A program made the position numbers and the translations under genes. Shown here in pieces: positions 21,372 to 33,331 of a stretch of DNA of 64,000 nucleotides (positions are counted from its first letter, which is position 1; each line of letters opens with the position of its first letter). The notes beneath the pieces were generated by a model. It worked only from the letters and a program-made list of their open reading frames with translations. It was not told the DNA's origin and searched no databases. Source of the DNA: Volutella citrinella (lineage: Eukaryota > Ascomycota > Sordariomycetes > Hypocreales > Nectriaceae); assembly GCA_034401135.1 (NCBI GenBank), contig JAWZSP010000004.1:3100001-3164000 (forward strand), in the 5' to 3' direction.

Positions 21372-24300
21372 TTAAAATCCAGCTTTGCCCCCGTTGAGGC
21401 GAAGTGGTGCCAGTCCAAGAGGACCGTTCGGTCCCATCATAGATGACGAGTGCAGGCCCTCGTCCGAGGACATGGATGAGATAGACGACAGGGAATTGAG
21501 GCCCATGTGACCTCTCACTATACTGCCATTGCGTTTCCGAGAGAAGCCGCCCGGGTTGGCCAGCAGCGTATCTGCACGGTCAAACACGTTGCCGTGGAAC
21601 GCGGCGGCGAACGATCCACTCTGGGGCGTCGTTGGCACTGTTGCCTGCATTGCTGGGCCTAGCGCCGCGCTCTGTGGTGTGATGGGCATCTGCGTGGGCG
21701 ACATGAGGTGGGCAGGGTATGATCCGCTACTACCATGACCATTAACATTACCGTGGCTATCGCCATGTCCACCGTGGCCATTGCCGTTAGCACCGCCATT
21801 CATGTGGTGCGGCCCGGGCTGCCCTGGCTGCCGTGGAACATCCCACGGGGACTGCGCAATAATCCTGTTGGTTTCCTTGACGCTCTGCTGGATCGGCCGC
21901 AGGCGGTGTCTGGTGTCTGGTGGCAACCGGATGTCGTTGATGCGCTTCTTAGTCATGATAGCGAACTCGGTCCAAGACATGCAGAAGTTACTGCACATAT
22001 TCCAGAAACTCGCTTGCGTCCTCACCCCAGGTTCCTTAAGCTTGATGAGAGAGAGCCGGTTCTTGAGTATCTCAGTTTGCTGAATCACCGTACTGCACAT
22101 GGCGAGAAGTGCTTTCCAGTCACGCACAGCTGCTTCAGAAATCCGCTGGTGCATGGCACTTCGGAAGCCCCCCATAAGCTGCACGTGGAAACTCGGGAGA
22201 GTTCGCATAACAAGATCAGTCGACTTTTGCAGGGACAGGAAGATCCTTTCAAACTGTCGGTCCTCCTCGGTGAAGTCAGACGCCATTCCTCGGCCTGGTA
22301 ACGAGGCAAACGACTCCCCTGAGCGTGGTGTCGCCGATGTAATTGTCGCAGTCCTGCTGCTGGTATTGATGTACTGCGGCGGCCCGGGCACTGGGACATC
22401 CGTGGCAACCCGTAGGTTAAGATGTCCGTTCTGGCCATGGATAAGAGTTCCGTTTCTGTTTCGTGACATGGCCATCCGATCGGCCAAGGGAACACCCGAG
22501 GGCTCCCTCATGTGTGGTCGTATCGTGTTGCCAGTCATCGGGTCGTTATCCGGAGGCGGCGGAGGCTGTTGGCGAATGTCCCCCCCGATACTGGTCAGGG
22601 TGACGCGGAGCTCCATGATACTGTTATAGAGCAACATCAAGAGGGTTCGAATATATCGAGCATCCCCATTGTTGACAAATGTATCAATGTTGTCGGCGAG
22701 GAGAGTGCAGACGTGCCCATAAGCACTCACAAGGGTTTGGCATGCTCGATGAACGTTTTCGTTCGCACGCTCGGAAGGCTCATCGCTCTCAAGCAAAGCC
22801 GCCTCGTGTTTTTGAATCTCCTGTTCAAGCTCCTCCACATGCGAGTTTGTGTTGTAGAAGACGATTTCCAAGCTCGATCGCTTGGCAGACCCGTCGCTTG
22901 TCAGACCCATCAACATTTGGATCATGGGGTGTATTTGAAACACAGAGTACAGAATCCCCTTGGCAGCCTCAATGATGGGATCAAACACCTTCGACTCACG
23001 ACGCCTCTCGGGCAAAACGGACAGTCGCCTGACATAAATGGGCCGCTGGAGATACGGTTCCGTGGGCGTTGCCGGGCTCTTGTTCGGGGCAGCATTCGGT
23101 TGCATCGCAGAACCATGGCTGAGGCCGCGGTAGTGGCTGAACCGATTGTTCGTCTCTGTCTCCTCCAGCGTTCCAAGGTCAGAAGGCTTCCTCGAGACTA
23201 TTCCCATCCGGCGATTGCGGCTCTCGGACCGGTCTGCACGCATAATTGACTCGGAGTTGCTGCGTACCCGTTCATTTACGTTGCCAATCGTCAGGGGCAT
23301 CACGCCAGGTCGTCGAATAGCGGTCGTCTGCTGTGAAAGGCCTCGATAATGTGATCTTGACGGGATCGGGGGTGCACGTCCGCCGATAATGGGGGATCGT
23401 GCATCGGACATGTCGGCACCGTTGACTTTGATAGGGAACCGTCCACTCGCAACTCGTTTCAGGGGGAAACGGGGCCCATCATTTCCCTCGCTTGAGTCGT
23501 CGCCCGTATTCTCCGCATCAAGGCGCCCATGAAGAGCGTGCTGCCTCAGGAATTTCTTGATGTGTGCAGTAACCGCTACTTCCGTCACCTCGCTATCCCT
23601 CAAAATGCCTTCGTTCGGAGGACTAGCAGCTTGGACCTGGATCGCGTCTCGGGGAGGAAAGCTGATTGGGTTGCCTTCGAATTTCAGCACCTGTAAGGAG
23701 CCCATATCAGCTAGACAAAGCGGGAGCTCTCGTATTTGATTCTTCGGGACGGACAGGACTTTCAGGGATGAAAGTCTCACGATATCCTGGGGGAGGGAAC
23801 GAAGCTGGTTTCGCCCCAGGTCCAGGATTTCAAGCGACCTGAGATCGCAGAGCTGCAGAGGCAACGACGTTAGCAGAGCGCTTCCTGAGTTTCAAGGGAG
23901 GGCAGTGGTCGTACAGCTATGGGAAATTCTTTGATCTGGTTCCCCCGGATATTTAGGTATCGCAACGATGTGCACTCGGAGAAACGTGCCGGGAGGGTAG
24001 TGAGCTGGTTGTGTGATAGAGCCAGTCTGGGAAACCAAGAGTTAGCATCGTACAGCAGAAATACCAGATCCTAGCGAAGTAGGGCAAACCAACCGCTCTA
24101 GCTCGTTTTTCACGACATCAACGACTTCTTCAGGAAGTTTCTGGATATTTTTCCGGCTCAGATCAATCGTGACACCTGTTTTGATACCAGTGCCTACGGT
24201 GCCACCCTCGGCGGCTTTTGATTCGCTTTCGAGCGCATTTCGCATCGCCTCGCGAGCGAGGTTGATGATTTGGTTGGAGGTCATGATGGACGCGGTGGAA

Positions 24301-24491
24301 AGTGAGGAACTCGAGGGTACGTTTCGCAAATTCGGTAACGGCGGCACTGGAGGAGGGGGGCCATTGGAGGTTGCAGCAGAGTTTGGTACTGGGCGACGTC
24401 CTGGAGGAGGTGTATCGGCCAGACCTCTGGCGGGCGCGGATTGTGAAGGAGCGCCGCCGGGCGTAATAGGGGTTCGGTCTGAGCGGTCCAT
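21372..24491 (-). CDS. SOG2: SOG2-type leucine-rich-repeat protein of the RAM (Cbk1/COT1) network
   Basis: Exons 24094-24491, 23915-24026 and 21372-23852 join to 996 aa; introns 24027-24093 (gttggt...cag) and 23853-23914 (gtacga...cag, with a tgctaac branch) fall inside the repeats, and splicing restores continuous repeats (ERLALSHNQL; FPIALCDLRSLEILDLGRNQ). Pro-rich N-terminus to about 60, four to five LRRs at about 105-245, a disordered basic region, then a long C-terminal SOG2 domain from about 430 (QIHPMIQMLMGLTSDGSAKR...) to about 830. Sog2 works with Kic1, Hym1, Tao3, Mob2 and the NDR kinase Cbk1 (COT1 in Neurospora) in polarised growth and septation. The C-terminal 150 residues are Gly/His/Ser-rich, with a GNGHGGHGDSHGN run. 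The 5' leader appears long and purine-rich. Confidence 0.9.
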
Positions 24492-27400
24492 GAGGGGCGG
24501 AGCGCGGTTGAAGAAGGGTTCGGGAGCGGCTGGCTGGTGGGGGCTGAATCGCAGCGTGTGGTGGGATTCGCGAGCTCGAACTCGACGATCGGGTCAGACG
24601 ACTGAGACCTCTCCCTCAATGTCTTTGTCTTGTCTTTGGGATGTCTCGAACTCGGGGGCGCAGACGAAGCGGCAGGACCAGCGGGGGGGTTGTCGTTTCT
24701 TTGAATTTTGTCACTCCCTCTCTCCTGCTCTTGTCTTTTTTCTCTCTGTTTTCTCGCTCTGTTTTGTTTTCCTATCCCTCCTTTGGGCTCCCCAATGTCT
24801 TGGGGCTGGCTATTCCCTCTGATGGGCCAATCAAGGCTGCGTCTGTGACGATCGCGACACGGTCATGATGGTTGGCGGAGAGAGAGCCAGGCGGCGGCGC
24901 ACAGGGTTCGCGGGAGGTAAAAAGGCGGAGTCGACTCGCGCCTCTGTGCGTTGTATTGTGCCAGAGAGGATGAGACGGGGCCGCAAGATGCGAATCTGAG
25001 ACTGGAGGCAGCGATAGAGGTTTGGGTGCCGAAAGCCAAAAGCCAAAAAAAAAAAAGGGCAGGTGGACAGAGTGTGAGATGGGCAGGCGGGTTGTTGGGA
25101 GGACTGAGATGCTGGGTCCAGTTACTTTTCGGAAGTACTAGCCACTGGCAGACAAGGTAAGTACTAGTAGTATGCTGCTGCTGTTGCTGGGCTCTTTCCC
25201 CTTTGCTTCAACAGGCAACGGTGTGCTGAGAAAGTATTAATTGCAGCGTAACAGCAGCTCGTGGCAGATGGAAGGATGGAGAAGAAGAGGATGTAATCAG
25301 CAGAAGAGGGGACCCTGCGAGAGAAAGGCCGCGGTGAGCTGATGCGTCGCGGACGAGATGGTCTAGGCTGGGGTTGGCTGGGTGTGCTGGGATAGCCCCC
25401 GTCGCGGCTTCTGAGTTCGACATCAAACATGGAAGAGTGGTGCACCAGCACGGGAGCCACCCACCACGCTGACACTACTACAGACTACGGCACAGTGAGG
25501 CGGGCTGGGCGGGATGAGACGACACTAGGCTGGGAGGCTAGAAGGCAACAAGCTTGGCCCAAGTCTCGCCCATGTGGCCGCCCCATCACTCCATCGATCC
25601 ATCTGCCCCATCCTGTACCAACTCTGGACTGGCACTTTTATTCCCACCTACAGAGTACCATCGGCGGATAATATACGCTACGCCGCCATCATGAACAGGC
25701 CCGTGGCATGAGGCTTCTTGTACACGGTGCGGTGTTGACTCACAGAAAAGTGACCGTGATGCGGCGATGGTCAGGGCCAATTGCCTACTAATACAGCCAG
25801 GACCCTAGAATAGAATAGAGTGTGGAAGTTTGCTTAGAACGCCCAGGACAGTGCGCAATCCAGCTAGAGACCATGGCGCAGGCTGACCAACAATGGCCCG
25901 GGTCAACACATTGACGACACACTCTCTGTGCGTTCCGCGGGTTCATTCATCAACCCGAGCAGCCCGTGTGGCTGCACAGACAGCAGACTAATGACTAGAG
26001 CAGCTGTTCTTCGCTTTGGGGGGGGGTTGCGCTGCCACGGTATGTCCTGATTTTGATACGGTGTCTCATCCTTTCTTACTCACCCCGACCATTCCGTGGC
26101 TGTGACACTCTTCCCCTTCATGTCACTTTTTCAAATCGGCTCTTTTAACTTTTCCCTTTCTTTCTTTTCCCATCTTCTTACCGCCACTCAGATACCCCTG
26201 GAAGACCGACTCCCCGGATAGGAACCAGGAAGAAGGATATAGGGGTAAGATTGGTATCTTGCTGCCATCAGCATGGACCCAGTTAGTTACCGGTGGGGAG
26301 CTTTGAGCCAGCCCAGCCAGCATCAGTAGGTACCAACGCCAGCAGGCCCCGGGATGAGGGCAGATGGGGCCGCCGGTGCCAAGGGTTGGGGTTGGGTCAA
26401 AGGCAGGAGCAAGCTCTCTCTGCTTCAGGGCATCCTGCTGGGCAGGTGGCGGGTGTGCCTCCGCCTCGCATCCGAGACACAGTGCGGGGCCGCCGCTGGT
26501 GCTGCAGGGGCAGGAGGAGTTAGGCCCAGACGGTTCCTTGGGTTCTAGGACAAAGGGTTCCCAGGCGGCTGGGCCATCATCCTTAGGGCAGATGGCGAAA
26601 AGACCCTTCACGGTTGCCACTTGCCAGCCACGAGCTGACAGGTGCACAGTCCCACCCGGCCCGCACACGGTGGTATGGAGGGATCCTTTGGATTGGATCA
26701 GATAGTGCCAATCGCGCTGGGGGAAGAGGCTGGCGCTGTTCCGACCTAGGGTGTCGAGTCATGCCTGGCGAATCGACTCGCAGCAGCAGACACTGGGCGT
26801 GATGCCTATACGATACGCGCGCGCGCGTCGTTGGCCCCAGTTAGAAAACTTTCATCGCAAGCCGCAGGCCACTGTGGTAATTGATGGCTGGCCTGCGTGT
26901 GTTCCCCTCCCGCTGCCCAGGCTGTCACACTTTTGGTTCCTGGCCAAATAGGGGTGGTGACTACTCGTACTGCCAGCCTATAAAGTGCGTCGTCGGGGCA
27001 CCATCACTACAACATCACGCCGTCACGTAGCGTCGAGCCCCTGCCGGTCCGCCGCCAGAGCTGCAAGGCACGGCGTCCTCTGGCGCCCAGTCTTGTCACT
27101 AGCAGCCTCACCAATGGCCATCCCGCGCGCCCGCTGGCAATTACGGTCCACTGTCCACCGGCTCCAGGCTATACATCGGCCTTGAGGCCAGCCAAGCGAC
27201 TAGGGCATACCCAACCACCAGTAGTCGCGAGCTACCGCCCTTCTCGAAGCGCCAACACGCAGCGCGAAGCCTTTCGCCCCTGGATCACATCCACCAAGGC
27301 CCTTTTCCTCGACATTGATCCGACATGGGGTTTTGCTGTGACATGCGCAAGCAACAGCTAACACCCGACAACTGCATGTCTAGCCAATGGTGTCCCGGTA

Positions 27401-28767
27401 GTGCACCAGAAAGTCTGAAACTCGTCACAGGCCGCTGCGGAAGCACGTGATGGCTCTCCGGCACCTGTCGATTAGTACGAGTCCCCCGTCCCCATCATCC
27501 CCTCCACCCCCAACCCCGGGAGCAATCAATCCTCCAATGTATGGCATGGCAGCCAGGGCCCAGGGGTCCCTCTGAAGTGATTGCATAAGTGCTGCTGGGA
27601 TTCCCGACATAGCACTCCCTAGTCAGAAGGCAGTCAAATGCCGATCTCGGAAATGCTTGTAATTACTCTAGTGCTGGAGATGGGGCTCCAAGCTTATGAT
27701 TGCCGTGTCCTCCGCTTCCGCAACAATTACTGAGACCCATAGCCCCGGTTGTGCGATGAGATACTCCTACAGGTACAAACACGACCCATTCGATGCCGAG
27801 AGCTCCTCGGCTCTGGTCAGAGTGTCACACCCTCTCCACTGATGTCATCACTAGATCTGGAAGTTGGTAGTGAGTTGACCTGGGGGAGCTGGCGAATCAA
27901 TCCACAGCCGTCGGGCGCGTCTGACATGCTCTAAGAATAAACTCGTATATGCGGTGAGTTGCACAACCTCAATTGCCGAGACCCTGCCAGCCAGTCCTAG
28001 TGGATGCCAGCGTTGCCTACCCTACATGTCGCCTCTCGGAGTGCCCAGGTTCGTTTTCTAGCCGTCTCAGCAATCAGCTGGCTTCTCTCGGGCCCGAATT
28101 CCATCAGGCCATCCTTCTTTTTCCCTTCTCCTAACCCCTGCTTTTTTTTCTAGACGCTGCTTAGAACACATCGAACAGACTTGACGTCTTTGACTTGGCA
28201 GACAGTTCACACATCGAACAGTGCTGTTGACAAGGTGACACTGTACAGAGACACGCTGTCCGGTGCACACATGGAAGCAAAAGAATCTAATACAATATCG
28301 AACGCGTGTATCCAGATCGGAGACACCTGTGTTCCTGTCATGTCGTAGAAAGAACAATGCAGCGGTGGCATTGGGCAAAATAGTGGAAGGTGTAAACCCG
28401 AGGAGAACCAACCCGCACTGTCAAGCGAGACTTCTCTCTCCACTGTGACTATACGTGCATGAAACCCTCAACCCAGCAACCTCCATGCCAAGTCACACGC
28501 CTGTATTTGCCCACTTGTGATGAATGCACGGCATCAAGTCATCAACTTCGCGACCCTCCTCACCCTCCATCGCATAGCGCGCTGAATGCGTTGATTCGCC
28601 CCCCACCCCTCCATAAGTGTGGCTGCCTCTCAGGCGTCGCTCGTACCTGACTGGACCCTGTTCACGCATACTTGCCTTGGGGGCTTCCAGAGGGAAACAA
28701 CGAGACCATCTCCATTGCCCCTCTGCCCCTCTGCCACGCGGCTGGCCACTGCCCCGCGGCCATCGCG
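24492..28767. other. Long intergenic region between SOG2 and the RecQ-like helicase
   Basis: About 4.3 kb, the longest gene-free stretch in the window. The first part should be the SOG2 leader: no minus-strand ATG occurs for about 370 bases above the SOG2 start. Other visible items: a plus-strand pyrimidine tract at about 24716-24783, an A12 run at 25045-25056, the 14-mer ggtaagtactagta at 25156-25169, a second pyrimidine tract at 26100-26175, a (CG)6 run at 26816-26827, and a TATAAAG at 26979-26985 with no convincing reading frame behind it. The longest open frame (26123-26668, minus) has no ATG start and no family resemblance. I cannot exclude a non-coding transcript. Confidence 0.5.
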
Positions 28768-30408
28768 ATGCCAGCGTTGCAGAGAGCCGCTTCGTGCACA
28801 GACATTGGCTTCACGCTGAGGCGCCAGTTCCACAAGCAAGATTTCAGGTGAGCCAAGCTAAAACGTCATGTGGAGTCTACCCCAGGTTGACTGACTGTTG
28901 TGTTTCGGATTTCCAGGAAGCATCAGAGAGAGATCATACAGGCCGCGCTGGACGGCTACGACGTTTACGTACAGGCAGCCACGTCATTTGGCAAAAGCCT
29001 GTGTTTCCAGTTGCCAGCTGTCGTTGACCCCGGCAGTGAGTGATGGTGCCCTGCCATGTTCGTGGTGCCTTCAACCAACACGGAGTCCTGACGGTTGCTA
29101 TAGTTACAATTGTTGTTTCACCGCTGCTCAGCCTTATGGTATGACATCCATGGGATCCTAGCTTCTTCGCGCATAATCAACCTGACTCTTTTTTCCCAAA
29201 AATAGCTGAACCAGGTCGAGGCTCTCCGGAACTATGGCATTGAAGCCAGCACGCTGAATAGCAACACGAGCTACTCGGAACGAGTCCGCATCGAAAAAGA
29301 CCTTGAAACGGGCCACCCAAGGACGAGACTGCTCTATGTCACACCCGAGCTCTGCTCCGGAGACCGGTTCCGGAAACGCCTCGAGCTGGTCCACAGGCAG
29401 CGGGAGCTGGCCCGGATCGCCATCGACGAGGCCCACTGCATTTCGGAATGGGGGCATGACTTTCGAAAGGATTTCAAAAAGCTGTCGTGGTTCCGGGACA
29501 CCTTTCCAGATGTGCCCATCATGTGCCTCACGGCAACGGCCAACCCTCAAGTGCGACAGGACGTTCTGTCCATCTTGCGGCTGGATGTTTCCCCGGAGAA
29601 GACTAAAACATTCCTGATGAGCGCACAGCGGAACAACCTGCACATGGAGATACGGTACACCAAGGACCAAGATGACAACCGCCTGACCGACTTCCTGCGG
29701 TGGATCCGTGGCGTCTATGATCGCCGGCGTGGAGATCCTCGCATTGCGGAGCTCACCAAAGTTGGCGAACGGGTGGAAAACGTGCCGGGTATCATCTACA
29801 CAATATCCCGTGACGAATGCGAATCCCTTGCTGCCGACCTCCGAGCCGAAGGCATTGGCGCCCGGCCATTCCACGCCAAGCTTCCCAAGGAGACCAAGGA
29901 AGAGACGTTGAACAAGTGGATCCGCAACGAGCCAGGCTACGATATCGTCGTGGCTACAACCGCGTTTGGTATGGGCATCGACAAGGAAAATGTGCGGTTT
30001 GTAGTCCATTGGCGCATCCCCAAGTCCTTTGAAGGCTACTACCAAGAAGCTGGGCGAGCGGGCCGTGACGGGAATGCAAGCTATTGCTTTCTGTACTACA
30101 GCCGGGAGGATCTGGAGCGTGTGATGCGCCTGATCCGGTCCGACTCCAAGGACGATGCGAGCCAGACGGCACGGCTGAAGAGCCTGCAGGCACTGGCCCT
30201 GTACTGCGAGAACACTGACACCTGCCGCCACGCCATCATATGCAAGTACTTTGGTGAGACGAGCGTGCCGGAGTGCGACTTTGCCTGCGACTGGCACAAG
30301 GATGCCCAGGATTTGGAGTCGAGGTTCATGCGCGGACTGGCAAGCGAGGAGTTTGTTAGCACCCAGGCCATGCAGGGCACATATGACAACTACTATGGTG
30401 ACTACTGA
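28768..30408 (+). CDS. Compact RecQ-family DNA helicase
   Basis: ATP-dependent 3'-5' DNA helicase of the RecQ family, 478 aa. Exons 28768-28847, 28917-29035, 29104-29138 and 29206-30408; three introns of 67-69 nt with gtgagc, gtgagt and gtatga donors. The Q-motif region FRKHQREIIQAAL is followed by Walker A TSFGKS, motif II IDEAHCISEWGHDFRKDF, motif III LTATA, motif V ATTAFGMGIDKENVRFVVHW and motif VI YYQEAGRAGRDG, then a Cys/His zinc-binding module (YCENTDTC ... CDFACDWH). It stops soon after the zinc module, so the winged-helix part of the RQC and the HRDC domain are absent. It is thus not BLM/QDE-3 but resembles short RecQ-like proteins of filamentous fungi. Only the last exon is long, so predictors may miss the 5' exons. 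Its 3' end faces the Zn-cluster gene with 66 bp between stops. Confidence 0.85.
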
Positions 30409-30474
30409 TGAATGATTATTGATACCCCTTTTCTCGTCTATACCCTAGCCTATGCTCTCGTGATCGGATGCGAC

Positions 30475-32849
30475 TCAATCTTGCCACAGTTCTTGGCCGT
30501 GAGGCTCCGTGGAAATTCCCAGAAGCGTTGGGATATCCCAGTTGGTGGTAGGGTCCTGAAGAGTTAGCTTTAGCATCCTCGACGTATGACGATCACTTCT
30601 CCGCTTACTATTGAGAACATATCCAAGGGAAACAAGCCGTCCATGAACGTATCGACAGAGCTGGCCTCGGGGGTGGGTCCTTCGCGTCGTGCCTTGAGAA
30701 CAGAGTTGTACATGCGCAACCTGTTGAGAGCAGTCTCATAGATGGCCTCCGAGACAGAGGCGCCAGACTCCATCGCCCGAATCTGCGCAAGGTGGACATC
30801 CCAAAAGCACACGCGGTAGGTTGGCTTGCCGCGCTGCACCAGATCACACATCTGATCGCGCACGAGCTCCAAGGCTCGAATCAGGGGCTCCCGGCCGGCC
30901 TTGGCTATCTGGTCGAGGGGGTCTCCTTCCAGGTCTGGCGCCCCTTCGTCTTGGAGCTGAGTGAGGACCTCGGCCGAGATGGTCAGCATGGCATCGAAGC
31001 TTGTGGCACACCAGAACAATCCACGACCGACGAGAGCAAGGCGTGACATTTCATCCAAGAGACACGTAGGAACCGATAGATCTGCATCCTGGTTGCTCGT
31101 TGCGATAACCATGGCTGCGTCGACGCAAATCTTACGGGCGAGATAGAAGCGAGCGTCCTTACGAGCGCGAAGCATAAAGTCTCGATGGAGTACCAAGATG
31201 AACCGCCGAACATGAATGTCTAGGAACCGGCGATGGAAGTCGGTTGCCTCGAGGCTGGATCTTGCACCCTGGGGGCTTTGGTTGTGAGCCTTGTGCGCAT
31301 GGAAGAATGAAGCGATATCACGACATTCTTTCCGGAGCTCGGCGCCCAGAGCCAGGACTTTCTCATAAGACTGCGGATTCTTAATGTCGTTGAGCAATTG
31401 CAAAGCCTTGATGCGAAGAGGTAATGACTTTGCGAGGGTGATTTGTAGAGACGAGTCTGTGAACCTATCGGGTGTTGCCGGCGCTGGGTGGCTGCCGTCT
31501 TCGAGGTCTGAGTCGTTGTAATTTAGTGGTAGGCCGACGTCGTAACTATTGTCAGAGAGTTCAAAGGGCAATGAAGAGTCAAAACTGTACTGGACACACA
31601 ACTCTAATACGGTGGCCCATAAACGGGTACGCAGCTCCCGGTCCTTTAGAGAAAGACTTGGGAAGAGATTTGGATTGCGATGGAGACCCATGGACAGCGC
31701 CGCTCGCAGCAAGGAGCCTGTGGAGAGCCAAGTGGTGATACCGGTGCATCCATAGGTCGCCTGACGAGAAAGTAGCAGGAGGCTGAAAATTTGGATGCCC
31801 TCCAGCGTTCGCGTCGACTTGTCGGCCGGCCCAACTAGGAAAAACTGAGCATTCCGAATCCACTTCTGGGCAAGGCCTTGAACTTGGCTCAACTCAGAAT
31901 CATCTCCAGCATTGAAAAAAGTTGTGCCCAACGCAATAACGAGACTGAGTTTGATAAGAAACAAAGTCGACAGGCTGCTCGTGCCCTCATGTTCCCACAG
32001 CTTGTTGTAGTTGTCCCAGAACGACGGGATGTGAAGAACTCGGTACATGGGTTCAAAGGTTCGGAGATAGCTGCGAACCAGCTCATCGCATTCTTGTCTG
32101 ACCGGAAAGGTGCTTTGGAGATCTCGAATGGGAAAATCCTCAGCAAGAGCCATGCCTTGTTCTTTGGTTGCGCGGCGCAGAGACCGAGCCTCGCGCAACG
32201 CCTCGGTCATCTCGCCTCTGGCGTCGGCGAGATTTGGCTCTACATTAATAGGATTGTATTTCCCCGGTCCGGGCACCTAAGGGGAAGTTAGAAACGGAGG
32301 CAGTCGTGTCAGTGAGAGACGAGCTGGTCGCACCTTGATAGCGGTATGCAGCCAGTGTGTCTGGCCAAAGAGCTTGGTCTTGTCAGGGACATTGCGAAGC
32401 CAAGGGACGCTTGGGGGGATGGAAGTGGAGGAGGGAAAGGCCGGGGAAGAGCGGCTTCCACTGGCATTTGCGAAACTGCTCTGGGTTTCGCGTATCGGCG
32501 CTGGGGTGACGGTCCGTTCGGCGATTTGGGTTGCTTGTGTCTCTTCTCGGGGATACCGCTCCATCACACCTTGCCCGCTCTCTGCCACATCATCTTGCTC
32601 GGCCCTGGCTTCTGGGACGCTGGAAACCAGCTTGCGAGCTCTTTTGGCACCAGACTCGGGCAGCTTGGACCGGGGGCTTGTCTCGCGGTAGGAGCAGTTC
32701 ATGGGAGCCCGGGCTCGAACACAGCATCCGCATGGCTGCTCCATGTCGCATCGGACCTTGCGGCGGCGGCATTGCTCGCACGACTTGGCCGGGCGACGAC
32801 GACGGCGTTTGAGGGCCGAGCTCGGCGGGTTCGCTCCATTGGGCGGCAT
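30475..32849 (-). CDS. Zn(II)2Cys6 transcription factor with fungal_trans domain
   Basis: Exons 32334-32849, 30609-32276 and 30475-30555 give 754 aa. Introns: 32277-32333 (gtgcga...tag) and 30556-30608 (gtaagc donor, gctaac branch, cag acceptor). The last intron matters: without it the frame stops early in an unconvincing tail, with it the protein ends in a compact acidic segment finishing GQELWQD, usual for this family. The binuclear cluster is C24-x2-C27-x6-C34-x5-C40-x2-C43-x8-C52, preceded by the basic run KRRRRRPAK. The middle homology (fungal_trans) region spans about 240-480 (FEPMYRVLHIPSFW; GLHRNPNLFP). The ATG at 32849 has good context (cacaATG); an in-frame ATG at 32963 would add 38 residues. 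Target genes are unknown. CCGAAC motifs upstream may be its own sites (inference). Confidence 0.85.
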
Positions 32850-32941
32850 TGTGAGGATGTGGTTTTGGCGGATGTTGCGTAAAGATGGAAGGCGGATGGT
32901 CGGCGGTTGTATAAATCCCGGGGATAAGGGAAAAATTAAGA

Positions 32942-32949
32942 CCGAACTT
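32942..32949. promoter_or_regulatory. CCGAACTT motif 93 bp upstream of the Zn-cluster start
   Basis: Copy of an octamer that also occurs at 33332-33339 and 33355-33362. CCG/CGG triplets are the half-sites of Zn(II)2Cys6 dimers. Function is inference. Confidence 0.3.
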
Positions 32950-33331
32950 TGTGTGGACTGCATTCTGGCAGAACAGGTGGCATTTCAGGGCACTGCGCTG
33001 AGTGAAAATTGTTATCAAGGCAACTTACTCAATAATTATTCGTTCATTTTAAAGCCTTTGACTTCTTTCTTTACCCGTGGATGGTACTTCTCCCTCATCA
33101 GCTCGGCCATTATAGGGGTATGAGGTGCACTCCCAACTCTACGGAGCTTCAACGATGAGATATCCTCGTTTTTTAATTTCTTGGATTCTTTATTGATAAC
33201 TGGTTTTAATTTCCATTCAAATAAATGCCTATGAGTTTGACTGCGGATTGAAATCAATTTTGACTGACTGATCCAACTCATAGTACTCAACTTGATGTCT
33301 CTAGGTGTGTTTTCTGGTGGAGCACTTATCC

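Noticed and set aside
26123..26668. 181-codon minus-strand frame with Cys and Pro
   Set aside because: Begins at GTG, not ATG, no splice partners, no recognisable family, poor codon bias.
15236..30408. Biosynthetic gene cluster around TSC13, the membrane protein and the Zn-cluster regulator
   Set aside because: No polyketide, peptide or terpene synthase, P450 or dedicated transporter is present; neighbours are housekeeping genes.
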